NCBI RefSeq assembly: GCF_021233055.1
Contig: NZ_CP089538.1
Span: 5,649,069-5,713,068, forward strand
Length of the DNA: 64,000 bases
Source: Spirosoma oryzicola
Lineage (GTDB): Bacteria > Bacteroidota > Bacteroidia > Cytophagales > Spirosomataceae
Direction of reading: 5' to 3'
Positions 34,834 to 42,139 of the stretch are shown piece by piece; the stretch's first letter is position 1, and each line of letters begins with the position of its first letter. Below the pieces are notes generated by a model. That model had not been told where the DNA came from and searched no databases. It saw only the letters and a program-made list of their open reading frames with translations. A program made the translations under genes and the position numbers.

Positions 34834-35412
34834 TTAAAATGAAATTCCTAGCCTAAGATTCATTCGGTTGTATGTTCGCGTCTCATGCTTAGCTAGTTCA
34901 TTCCAGAAAAGTGGTTTTTCTACATCCGCTTCCTGACGCTTATAGCTAAGTGACATGACAAAATTGGTGCTAGTAGGCTTACCTATTCGAAAACCAACTC
35001 CCGGCGCAATGACCAATCCGCCAGACGTTTTGTAACCGGAAGGATCTTCATTTAGCCAGGTGAAGCCCCAACCCGAATCTAAACTTGTAAAAACGCGCAG
35101 ATTTTTCTGCCCTGGCCGCACCAGGTCATAACGTATTCCTACACAGACAGGTGTAAATAAGGCGGAACTGTACCAGTCGATACCAACAGTTCCACCAATG
35201 GCTAGTTTAGGGTTCAGCTGAACGCCATTAAACGTCTGAGCGGTAAGATTAGCCCGTTTCTTCACGGACTCGTTGAACTGATTACCGTATCGAACTTGGC
35301 CCAGCGAAATACCTATTTCTGTCATGTTCGTAAAAACAGGCTTGAACGGTTCGGTTTGGCCAAATGCTCCTATGGGCATCAGGCCCAGCAGTAATAATAC
35401 TGTCTTTCTCAT
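34834..35412 (-). CDS. Outer-membrane beta-barrel protein
   Basis: 192 residues. The signal peptide MRKTVLLLLGLMPIGAFGQ is followed by alternating amphipathic strands (GISLGQVRYGNQ, LAIGGTVGIDWY, NFVMSLSYKRQ), and the chain ends in F (LRLGISF), as outer-membrane barrels do. Its start is 13 nt after the stop of the LVIVD-repeat lipoprotein gene, so they form an operon. The size suggests an 8-stranded barrel. Function unknown. Confidence 0.72.
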   Translation of the reverse strand: MRKTVLLLLGLMPIGAFGQTEPFKPVFTNMTEIGISLGQVRYGNQFNESVKKRANLTAQTFNGVQLNPKLAIGGTVGIDWYSSALFTPVCVGIRYDLVRPGQKNLRVFTSLDSGWGFTWLNEDPSGYKTSGGLVIAPGVGFRIGKPTSTNFVMSLSYKRQEADVEKPLFWNELAKHETRTYNRMNLRLGISF

Positions 35413-35425
35413 AGCAAAGAGCGGT

Positions 35426-36700
35426 TTAGTAAGGTCGTTTGACCGCTATTTTGCTAAGCTGACGTAACTGAGACGGATTGGTATAATCGAACTGATAAAG
35501 TCCGTCGCGACCAATCATCAACAAGGTTTTTTGAAGCGGAATTACATCATAAGCATTCATATCCGTTAGATGTTCCAGCTGTTTGATATCCGTTGCCGAT
35601 TGCGCGTTGAACGTTTTCAGACCGTTTGCGCCTTCACAAATAAAGAGATTCGGAAAATCGACACCCAAACCGTGCGGATTCTGCATAGGATAGCTTTTTA
35701 GCAGACGAGGATTTGTCAGGCTACTGATGTCAATCACATCCAACTGATTGGTGAATCCTCCGCATTGTGTCCCGTTTCGCAGTGTTACGTAGGCAATGTT
35801 ATCGTTGACCACGACAGGGTCACAGACACGAGCGTGCTCGAACGTAGACAAACGAGTAGGGTTCGCGGGATTGGCGTTATCGTAAATATGCATCCCGGTT
35901 TGCGAACCGATAAACAATTTGTCTTTGTACGGAAAGATTGTTTCTATACCCCAGCCCAGATTAATACGATTACGTGCCGCAGGTTTGGCTGCATTCTGAA
36001 TATCGAACAGTTGTAGATCCGACTGGCTTACGGTGTACAGGAAATTATCGTACAGGGCGAAGCGCGCCATCGATCCTGACGTACCGTTTGTATTAGGTGC
36101 CGGCGAACTAAGCGAGCCAGCATTCGCAAACCCGTCAAAAAAAACGCAGTTAGGACAGCTACTCCATTGCCCTACGGCATCGCAATCTGTTTTGACAGTC
36201 TCAGTTACGTACTCAACCCGTTGATCGCTTAGGGATACGTTCTGCGTATTGACGACCCAGGATCCACCCTCGAATTGTCCGTTCGTAAACACGGATTCGA
36301 CCCGGCTGACTTCACGCGGTTGGGCCGGATCGCTGATGTCAAAAGCGACCAGATCCATGTAGCTATCGGCGTAGAGAATATTGTTGCGAACAGCCATATC
36401 ACCATTGCCCGGAATGCGTAAGAACGCTATTTGACGTGGCGATTCGGGATTGCGGTTATCAATTAAGTGAATACCTTCCTTGACTTCATTAATAAACAGA
36501 TAGCCGTCTTTGGTATAAATTTTACCCGGTTTTTGCAGCGTGCGGGCTTCTTCAACACGTACGCCTTCGCGAACCTGACGAAGCGTGAGTGTGATCGGTA
36601 CGAACCGTTTGACCGTACGCGTTTCTTCGCATTTATCGGTACAACTGGTCAGTAATAAAGCAGGGAATGCCCATAGGAAGAGTAAAGGGTTAACTTTCAT
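35426..36700 (-). CDS. LVIVD-repeat lipoprotein
   Basis: 424 residues. The lipobox LLTSC lies near residue 19. At least five LVIVD-type beta-propeller blades can be seen, for example GIHLIDNRNPESPRQIAFLR, LVAFDISDPAQPREVSRV, LQLFDIQNAAKPAARNRI, MHIYDNANPANPTRLSTF and LDVIDISSLTNPRLLKSY. These repeats form surface or periplasmic propellers of unknown binding role. A cysteine cluster (CDAVGQWSSCPNC) sits in a loop between blades. First gene of a two-gene operon with the barrel protein. Confidence 0.82.
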   Translation of the reverse strand: MKVNPLLFLWAFPALLLTSCTDKCEETRTVKRFVPITLTLRQVREGVRVEEARTLQKPGKIYTKDGYLFINEVKEGIHLIDNRNPESPRQIAFLRIPGNGDMAVRNNILYADSYMDLVAFDISDPAQPREVSRVESVFTNGQFEGGSWVVNTQNVSLSDQRVEYVTETVKTDCDAVGQWSSCPNCVFFDGFANAGSLSSPAPNTNGTSGSMARFALYDNFLYTVSQSDLQLFDIQNAAKPAARNRINLGWGIETIFPYKDKLFIGSQTGMHIYDNANPANPTRLSTFEHARVCDPVVVNDNIAYVTLRNGTQCGGFTNQLDVIDISSLTNPRLLKSYPMQNPHGLGVDFPNLFICEGANGLKTFNAQSATDIKQLEHLTDMNAYDVIPLQKTLLMIGRDGLYQFDYTNPSQLRQLSKIAVKRPY

Positions 36701-36771
36701 AGGCTTAAGGTGTTTGGATTTATCACTAAGACCCTCAAATCATTGAAAGCGTTGCCAGATAGCAAAAATAA

Positions 36772-36804
36772 ATTGCCCGGCTGTCTTGATTACGGCCGGG
36801 CAAT
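36772..36804 (-). terminator. Hairpin ending the sigma-serpin operon, probable terminator
   Basis: ATTGCCCGGC and GCCGGGCAAT form a 10-bp stem; on the minus strand it is followed by TTATTTTTG. It lies 94 nt past the last lipoprotein gene. The same T-rich stretch contains TATTTTTG (36770-36763), a possible -7 element for the LVIVD operon. Confidence 0.6.
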
Positions 36805-36897
36805 ATTGGTCTTACACAAAAAGTTGACAAAAAGTACGCAAGATTTATTGGTCAATAATGCCTTCCGATTTCTAAGCCATAACTGACTAACCAACCT

Positions 36898-37317
36898 TTA
36901 ACGACTGTATTCGTAAGTAGACCCGTCGGCGATAACCGCACCCCGGGGACCACGTTCCGAAAGAATTAGTTTACTACCCGCTAATCGAAACGATTGCTGG
37001 GTTGAATCGGCGCGAAAATAAATCAGTCCTTCTGAACTGCTGCTGCCTGGATAAACAGCGGAATAGTCACTTGTCTGAACAGGAATTCCATTTCTTGTCT
37101 GCCTATACTTACCGTTTAAAAAGGATAATGATTCCGTATAGCCAGCTTCGGCAGGCGTGACCGTCTTTTGCGTCAATCCGTACGTGATCCTGGTTAGATT
37201 CCAGTCACCAACAAACGGTGATTCGGGCGGAGGCACACAGCCACACGTTCGCTTTTCGCAACTCAACACCAATAAGAAAAGACAAACAACAAACGAGACT
37301 CTCTGCAAGCGCTTCAT
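36898..37317 (-). CDS. Small lipoprotein, function unknown
   Basis: 139 residues from the ATG at 37315-37317, which gives the signal MKRLQRVSFVVCLFLLVLSC. The longer frame starts in the previous gene and lacks a signal. The mature part begins CEKRTCGCVPPPE and has a compact beta-rich, lipocalin-like outline (FVGDWNLTRITYG). Its start is 4 nt after the preceding stop. Last gene of the operon headed by the ECF sigma factor. Confidence 0.6.
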   Translation of the reverse strand: MKRLQRVSFVVCLFLLVLSCEKRTCGCVPPPESPFVGDWNLTRITYGLTQKTVTPAEAGYTESLSFLNGKYRQTRNGIPVQTSDYSAVYPGSSSSEGLIYFRADSTQQSFRLAGSKLILSERGPRGAVIADGSTYEYSR

Positions 37318-37321
37318 ACTA

Positions 37322-37762
37322 CTATAGCTTTTTATACACGAGCACGCCAGATTTGGCGCCACCGTGAAAAAGGTGAATTCTGTTTTCCGTCGGCGATTCG
37401 AACCGCACTACTGTTTTCAGATTGGCGAGATAGCTTTCCTCAAACTGCATGGCAGCGGCCGATCCTGCTTTTTCGGTACGCACGACTTCGTTGATCTGCA
37501 TAGTTCCATCGACGGTGGCGAACATGCGTGCAGTATATGTGTTGACCGAAGACTGACCATTTATAATGAACGGCGTTATGTCGATTGGTGGATTGTTGTT
37601 ATCGTACGTAAAGGTTAAAGTAACGGCATACGACGAGTCAGGTTCGATCAGCTGCCACGTACCGACCAATTTTGCCAAACTTGGTGGGACAACATGTTCC
37701 CGTTTACCGCATCCTGCCAGCATGAGCAGGATCACAAAAGCCATTAATTGTCTACGCTTCAT
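37322..37762 (-). CDS. Small lipoprotein with lipocalin-like outline
   Basis: 146 residues with lipobox MLAGC near residue 18. LAKLVGTWQLIEPDSSYAVTL resembles the opening strand of lipocalin-like/META-type domains. Its ATG overlaps the TGA of the serpin gene by 4 nt (37759-37762), so it is translated with the serpin. It shares the same layout as the following lipoprotein and the two may be distant paralogues. Confidence 0.62.
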   Translation of the reverse strand: MKRRQLMAFVILLMLAGCGKREHVVPPSLAKLVGTWQLIEPDSSYAVTLTFTYDNNNPPIDITPFIINGQSSVNTYTARMFATVDGTMQINEVVRTEKAGSAAAMQFEESYLANLKTVVRFESPTENRIHLFHGGAKSGVLVYKKL

Positions 37763-39006
37763 GAATTTGTTTTTGTTGGATCGGCGATTTTTCCAACAAA
37801 TAACACGGTTCCCGACGATTTTTCGTGAATAACAAACACAAATGGCCGATCACAGAGCTTCGGCATCGGTATCGACGTTGTTGATACACCGCCCGTGGTA
37901 ACCGCAGCAGCTTCCGTGCCTTTCTCGTCAACGGCTACAAACGTATTCTGCTTCACGAAGCTAAGCGTCAATCCACCGGTTGGATTCATTTTTGTAAAGT
38001 CAGCCCGGTCGGTGAAGGCGGTAGGCATCCCCATTGCGCTCAACACGTCATTTAAGTTGACTTCGTAAGTCAAGGTAAATTTTGGCAGTCCTAAATCAAG
38101 CGAACTAGTCACCATGTCTTTTTGCAACTGACTCCAATCCGAACCGCTAAAGCTCGTCAGAAGTGCGTCGGCAGACGTTGTCTCGGCGGGGAGCAAGACC
38201 GTCATGGCAAATTTGTCGGCACCGTACGGTAGCTCAAAGGCTGAATAGGTAGGTCGAAACGCCTGCCGGACAATTGTATTTTGCCGCATCATACGCACCG
38301 TTGTCTCACCACCCGACGCCAGTTTGAACGGCGCATCGATTGTCTGTTCGGTCTTGAACTGGCTTTTCCAGTCACCTTTGAAATAAAGCGCATTCAGCAG
38401 AAACATGACGTTATCGGGCTGAATCTGATCGATAACCTTTGGGATTCTACCGTTTGTTTTCTCGCTGGCCCAGCCGTTGATTTTACCGACCGTAGCCGGA
38501 TCGTCGAAATTTTGGGCGAATACTTCGGCTTTAAACGTATTTTTCAGCACATCCTGAAACGAGTTAGCTACCGAGAAGCTGTTCCGATACCAAACTGAAT
38601 TTGCCAGCGCCAACGTTACTTTGGGATCCACCAGCGGCAAGTTTTCCATAAGGTTCTGATAGGTCTGGTTCGCTTCGGCCAGTGTCTGAGCATCCAGATT
38701 CAAGGCTTTCTGGATCTCCTGAGCGGTTGTTCCATTAGCCCCGTTCAAGATCATACCGAGCGCGATATGCAGACTCAACGGAGAAATAAAAACGTTTTTA
38801 GCCGATCCTTCCTTTGCATTCACCTGCTTCGCCAAATCAAACGCAAACTGGGTAGTCTTGTTGGCAAACGGAGCCGACACTCGTAGTTCACCTGTAGGCG
38901 TGGTTTCACCGGGTGAAGGCGACATACTACTGTTCTGACAACTAATAGCCGTCAGTAGAACACTAGCGGTAACGACGGTCAGTGTTGAAAAAAAGTTAGT
39001 TTTCAT
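37759..39006 (-). CDS. Serpin lipoprotein (protease inhibitor)
   Basis: 415 residues. The lipobox TAISC (C23) makes it a lipoprotein of the outer membrane or cell surface. The serpin fold follows: NVFISPLSLHIALGMILNGA, LLNALYFKGDW, FELPYG, and the C-terminal RPFVFVIHEKSSGTVLFVGK. The reactive-centre hinge EKGTEAAAVT (from about residue 361) has the small-residue pattern of inhibitory serpins, so the loop can probably insert. The scissile bond is expected in GGVSTTSIPMP; the P1 residue cannot be fixed. It probably protects the cell surface from serine or cysteine proteases. Fourth gene of the sigma-factor operon. Confidence 0.9.
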   Translation of the reverse strand: MKTNFFSTLTVVTASVLLTAISCQNSSMSPSPGETTPTGELRVSAPFANKTTQFAFDLAKQVNAKEGSAKNVFISPLSLHIALGMILNGANGTTAQEIQKALNLDAQTLAEANQTYQNLMENLPLVDPKVTLALANSVWYRNSFSVANSFQDVLKNTFKAEVFAQNFDDPATVGKINGWASEKTNGRIPKVIDQIQPDNVMFLLNALYFKGDWKSQFKTEQTIDAPFKLASGGETTVRMMRQNTIVRQAFRPTYSAFELPYGADKFAMTVLLPAETTSADALLTSFSGSDWSQLQKDMVTSSLDLGLPKFTLTYEVNLNDVLSAMGMPTAFTDRADFTKMNPTGGLTLSFVKQNTFVAVDEKGTEAAAVTTGGVSTTSIPMPKLCDRPFVFVIHEKSSGTVLFVGKIADPTKTNS

Positions 39007-39078
39007 AACGGAGTTAGCGATTTACGTTCAGGCTGATTGCTTGCCTTAAATAGCAATAGCTGTCAGCCTAAACAAGGT

Positions 39079-39549
39079 TTACGGACATTCTTTGTAGGCG
39101 GCTCGCTGTGCTCGTAAAGCCTCAACGAGCGATTCAAATCCGGGAATGGTGCCGTTGTATTCGAACGTAATGCGGTGGGACTTGTCACCGGATTGAAGCT
39201 CTATGTATTCAGCTCCTCCGTCTGCACAGTCGGGACACCCCAATCGCTCGGGTTGCTCACTGAAGTTTTCAAGATTTGCCAACGCTTTTAACGCGTTCCA
39301 GTCCGTCTGGCTGATGGTTGACTGACACGTTTTTTCGGGATTCTGTGGCGGCTTACGCGATTCCTTTTGGGTAAGCGTAACAGCAGTACCCCTAAACGTA
39401 TAGTCTCTGACACAGTATCCGACACAGAATCCAAACGATGTACCGGTACGGATAATTAAATCGTCGGCTGTAGGTGTATCTTCGGGAGAAACAGTCGTAC
39501 AACCGATCAGTGCCGCCAGGAGCAGCATATTGATCACACGGAGTTTCAT
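39079..39549 (-). CDS. Small cysteine-rich lipoprotein
   Basis: 156 residues from the ATG at 39547-39549; the frame also opens at a TTG 6 nt upstream. The lipobox ALIGC is near residue 17. The mature part has paired cysteines, FCVGYC and CPDC, that may form disulfides or bind metal. It lies 11 nt after the membrane-anchored barrel gene and 72 nt before the serpin. Not a family I can name with certainty. Confidence 0.6.
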   Translation of the reverse strand: MKLRVINMLLLAALIGCTTVSPEDTPTADDLIIRTGTSFGFCVGYCVRDYTFRGTAVTLTQKESRKPPQNPEKTCQSTISQTDWNALKALANLENFSEQPERLGCPDCADGGAEYIELQSGDKSHRITFEYNGTIPGFESLVEALRAQRAAYKECP

Positions 39550-39560
39550 AATCAAGTGGG

Positions 39561-41159
39561 TTAGAAGTGGTAATCAAGACCAAAACTCATCCCTGCCGAA
39601 GTCGGCGAACTCTCTACCTGCGACTCGGAGCGGGTACCTACCCCTAATGAGGGTTGATACATACCTGCCAACGACGCCGACCAACGACGTGATGGACGAT
39701 ACCGGAAACGAGCTCCCATCGTCGCGGCCAAAGCCAACGGACGATATACGCCGTCTTTTCCGGTAATGACCAGCTCATCACCGATTGTGTTACGCACAAA
39801 AATATTCGTCAGCAAACCACCTAGCAGAGCCATGCTCAACCGCTTACGGGGCCGAAGCTGATAACCGATCTGAACCGGCACCTGAACGTACTCGTAGTTG
39901 TTGGCTATATCCTGCTGATGACGAGCATCGTACGCCTGAAAATTACTGGCGGACACACTGCTGTAATTACCGACAGGTGCACTGTTCATCACATCCGCGG
40001 CTACGTTGTTCGCACTATTCCGAACCGCATTTACGTACAGATTACCCGCTGTTGCGTTACGATTCGCACTCTGCAACAGATCGCTTACCATGCTCATACC
40101 TACTTGGTTGGGACTTTGCACCGTCGAATGACCAGCCAGATAGCCAACTCCCGACTCAACGGACCATCGTTCGGTCAATTGAACCCCGGCTCCAGCCTGA
40201 TAAGCGACCGAAAAATTCGCCCGACTGTTGATTGACGGTTGATTGGCGTTAGCCGATGCCGTAAACATAGCTGGCTGAGCCGAGCGAATGGCTACAGACG
40301 GATTAAACGAACTCGGCATCATACTGACAGACGCCCAAACCTCTTTGGACTCGTGCTTTGGTTTCACCACATCCGGCTCCACTGACAGTTCAGCCGGTCG
40401 AAACCACACAATGCGGTGTATTTCGTCCAGCGACCGTAACCGCATTGGACGGAAAGCTAATTGCTCAATCTGACTGACATACAATGCATCCGTTTCATCA
40501 TGGCCGATAGCAGTAGCCACTGCGGCTCTATTGACAGTGGCGGCAAATGCCCGGTTCTCCGTTGACGAAATAGCAACAGCCCGCGCGGAACCCGTCGGCA
40601 TTGCCTGTGAACGTAACATGGGCTCAGCCTCCGGTAGATGCTCTTTAGCTTGATAACTCATCCGTTGAGTCAATAGCTGATCCTCGGTAATTGTTACGGA
40701 AGGTTCCGTTGACGGCTTATTTGCTAAGCTTCCTGTTGGTGCGGAATGCTTTGGCTGCCTCCCAGCAACGGCTTCTGGCGCTACTGACGGCTTTTCATCA
40801 CTCTCTGTTGCGGACAAACTTTGTTGGTTGTCCGGTGCTGTTAGGTGCTGTTCGTGCGGGGCCGCTTTCGGCTGATGAGCGATTTGCGAGTTCGTCGATT
40901 GCGTTCCGGTTAGCCACCAGCCTACCAGTAGTAAAGCCAGCGCAGCGGCAATACCAGCACCCCAGGTAAAGGACTTTGACGCAAGCAGCCCTGCTCCCCA
41001 GAGAGGTAGAATTTTTGGGTTCTTTGATTCATCCAACCGGTGTTCAATAGCGTCCCACACACGAGGTGGCGGGGCTTCCGAGGCTTCGTCAAAAGCCTTT
41101 CGCCAGAAATCATCCGGTATGTTTTTTTCTAATTCGTCCATCTCATTAGTATTGCTCAC
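39561..41159 (-). CDS. Membrane-anchored protein with C-terminal outer-membrane barrel, probable anti-sigma partner
   Basis: 532 residues. The first 60 (DELEKNIPDDFWRKAFDEAS, PPRVWDAIEHRLDE) are acidic and helical, as in cytoplasmic anti-sigma domains. One transmembrane helix lies at about 65-85 (WGAGIAAALALLLVGWWLTG). A long Ser/Thr/Ala/Pro-rich linker (about 86-290) follows, and then a segment with beta-barrel features (GVQLTERWSVESGVGYLAG, VQIGYQLRPRKRLSMALLGG) ending in F (GLDYHF). Its ATG overlaps the sigma-factor stop by 4 nt. It may span both membranes and report envelope state to the sigma factor. That role is inferred. Confidence 0.68.
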   Translation of the reverse strand: MSNTNEMDELEKNIPDDFWRKAFDEASEAPPPRVWDAIEHRLDESKNPKILPLWGAGLLASKSFTWGAGIAAALALLLVGWWLTGTQSTNSQIAHQPKAAPHEQHLTAPDNQQSLSATESDEKPSVAPEAVAGRQPKHSAPTGSLANKPSTEPSVTITEDQLLTQRMSYQAKEHLPEAEPMLRSQAMPTGSARAVAISSTENRAFAATVNRAAVATAIGHDETDALYVSQIEQLAFRPMRLRSLDEIHRIVWFRPAELSVEPDVVKPKHESKEVWASVSMMPSSFNPSVAIRSAQPAMFTASANANQPSINSRANFSVAYQAGAGVQLTERWSVESGVGYLAGHSTVQSPNQVGMSMVSDLLQSANRNATAGNLYVNAVRNSANNVAADVMNSAPVGNYSSVSASNFQAYDARHQQDIANNYEYVQVPVQIGYQLRPRKRLSMALLGGLLTNIFVRNTIGDELVITGKDGVYRPLALAATMGARFRYRPSRRWSASLAGMYQPSLGVGTRSESQVESSPTSAGMSFGLDYHF

Positions 41160-41725
41160 AAAGGGCGGTCTACGGTAGGAAGTCCGTCAGCAAACCGCTT
41201 GTCCGATTGTAGTTTTTGTTGTAAGAGGCTCCGCGCGCGGGAGTACTGTGATTTCGACGTTCCTTCAGCAATGTCCAGCATCTCGGCAATTTCGGGATGG
41301 TTATACCCTTCGATTGCGTACAGGTTGAATACGGTTCTACAACCAGCCGGTAGTTCTTGAATTAGTTGTAGTAGATATTGATAATTCAGTGTTGGTAAAC
41401 TTTCGTCGGGCTGGGGCAGGACCGGAGCTAAATCCTGTATGTCAGCCGTATTTTCCCACGGTTTTAATTTCCGTAAATGTTTAAGCGCTGTATTGATAAC
41501 AATTCGCTTCAACCAGGCCTCCAATGGGCATTCGAATCGGAACGAATCAATGTGTTTGTAAATCTTAACAAACGCATCCTGCAATACATCCTCCGCTTCG
41601 TCAGGATCACGAACGTACCGTTTGCAGACGACAAAGAGCTTTCCGGCAAACCGCTCATAGAGCTGTCGCTGCACAATTCGGTCCTGTCGTCGGCATCCTT
41701 CGACTAGTGCGTATTCATCCTGCAT
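41156..41725 (-). CDS. ECF-type RNA polymerase sigma factor
   Basis: 189 residues. Region 2 (YERFAGKLFVVCKRYVRDPDEAEDVLQDAFVKIY, read in parts) contains the -10-binding helix. Region 4 (LPAGCRTVFNLYAIEGYNHPEIAEML and TSKSQYSRARSLLQQKL) is the -35 HTH. There is no N-terminal region 1. It is coupled by a 4-nt overlap to the barrel/anti-sigma-like gene and leads a six-gene run with the serpin. It likely autoregulates this operon. Confidence 0.92.
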   Translation of the reverse strand: MQDEYALVEGCRRQDRIVQRQLYERFAGKLFVVCKRYVRDPDEAEDVLQDAFVKIYKHIDSFRFECPLEAWLKRIVINTALKHLRKLKPWENTADIQDLAPVLPQPDESLPTLNYQYLLQLIQELPAGCRTVFNLYAIEGYNHPEIAEMLDIAEGTSKSQYSRARSLLQQKLQSDKRFADGLPTVDRPL

Positions 41726-42139
41726 ATCACGTTGACAACCTAAAAGACTCTATTCCTTAAGAAACAGTTGGAAGAGCAGAAAAATTTTTTGGCATTTAGT
41801 AAAAAAGCCAGTTAGCGCTATGATAAATACTATTCACCCGTTAAGTTAATAAATGTACCTTTGGAAAAACTTAGTTGTTAAATAAATCGTAAATCTCTGT
41901 ATAGTAAACAGACTATTACCTCAAGTTACTTGTTTGTAACACTGACCGAGGCCGTAGCGAGTTGGCTTGATTTATGACTGGCGTCTGCAAGTAGTCGATT
42001 AACTTGACAGGTGCGACACAATGTTGATTATCCGGGTTAGTTACCAATCGAAGGAGCTGTACCAGAACGAAACCGTATTGTACAGTACCATGAACACGTA
42101 CATGACCTTTCGATTCTGACCTGCGTAGCGAGTGATTTT
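41726..42139. other. Long divergent intergenic region with a -7 promoter element
   Basis: 414 nt between the sigma factor (minus) and the dehydrogenase-cytochrome gene (plus). TACCTTTG at 41856-41863 on the plus strand matches TAnnTTTG and could start a transcript with a leader of about 270 nt. A 32-residue frame at 42021-42119 lacks support. No RNA family or strong hairpin is recognised. Confidence 0.4.

Noticed and set aside
42021..42119. A 32-codon ORF upstream of the dehydrogenase-cytochrome gene
   Set aside because: No ribosome-binding site, no signal and no composition bias support it.
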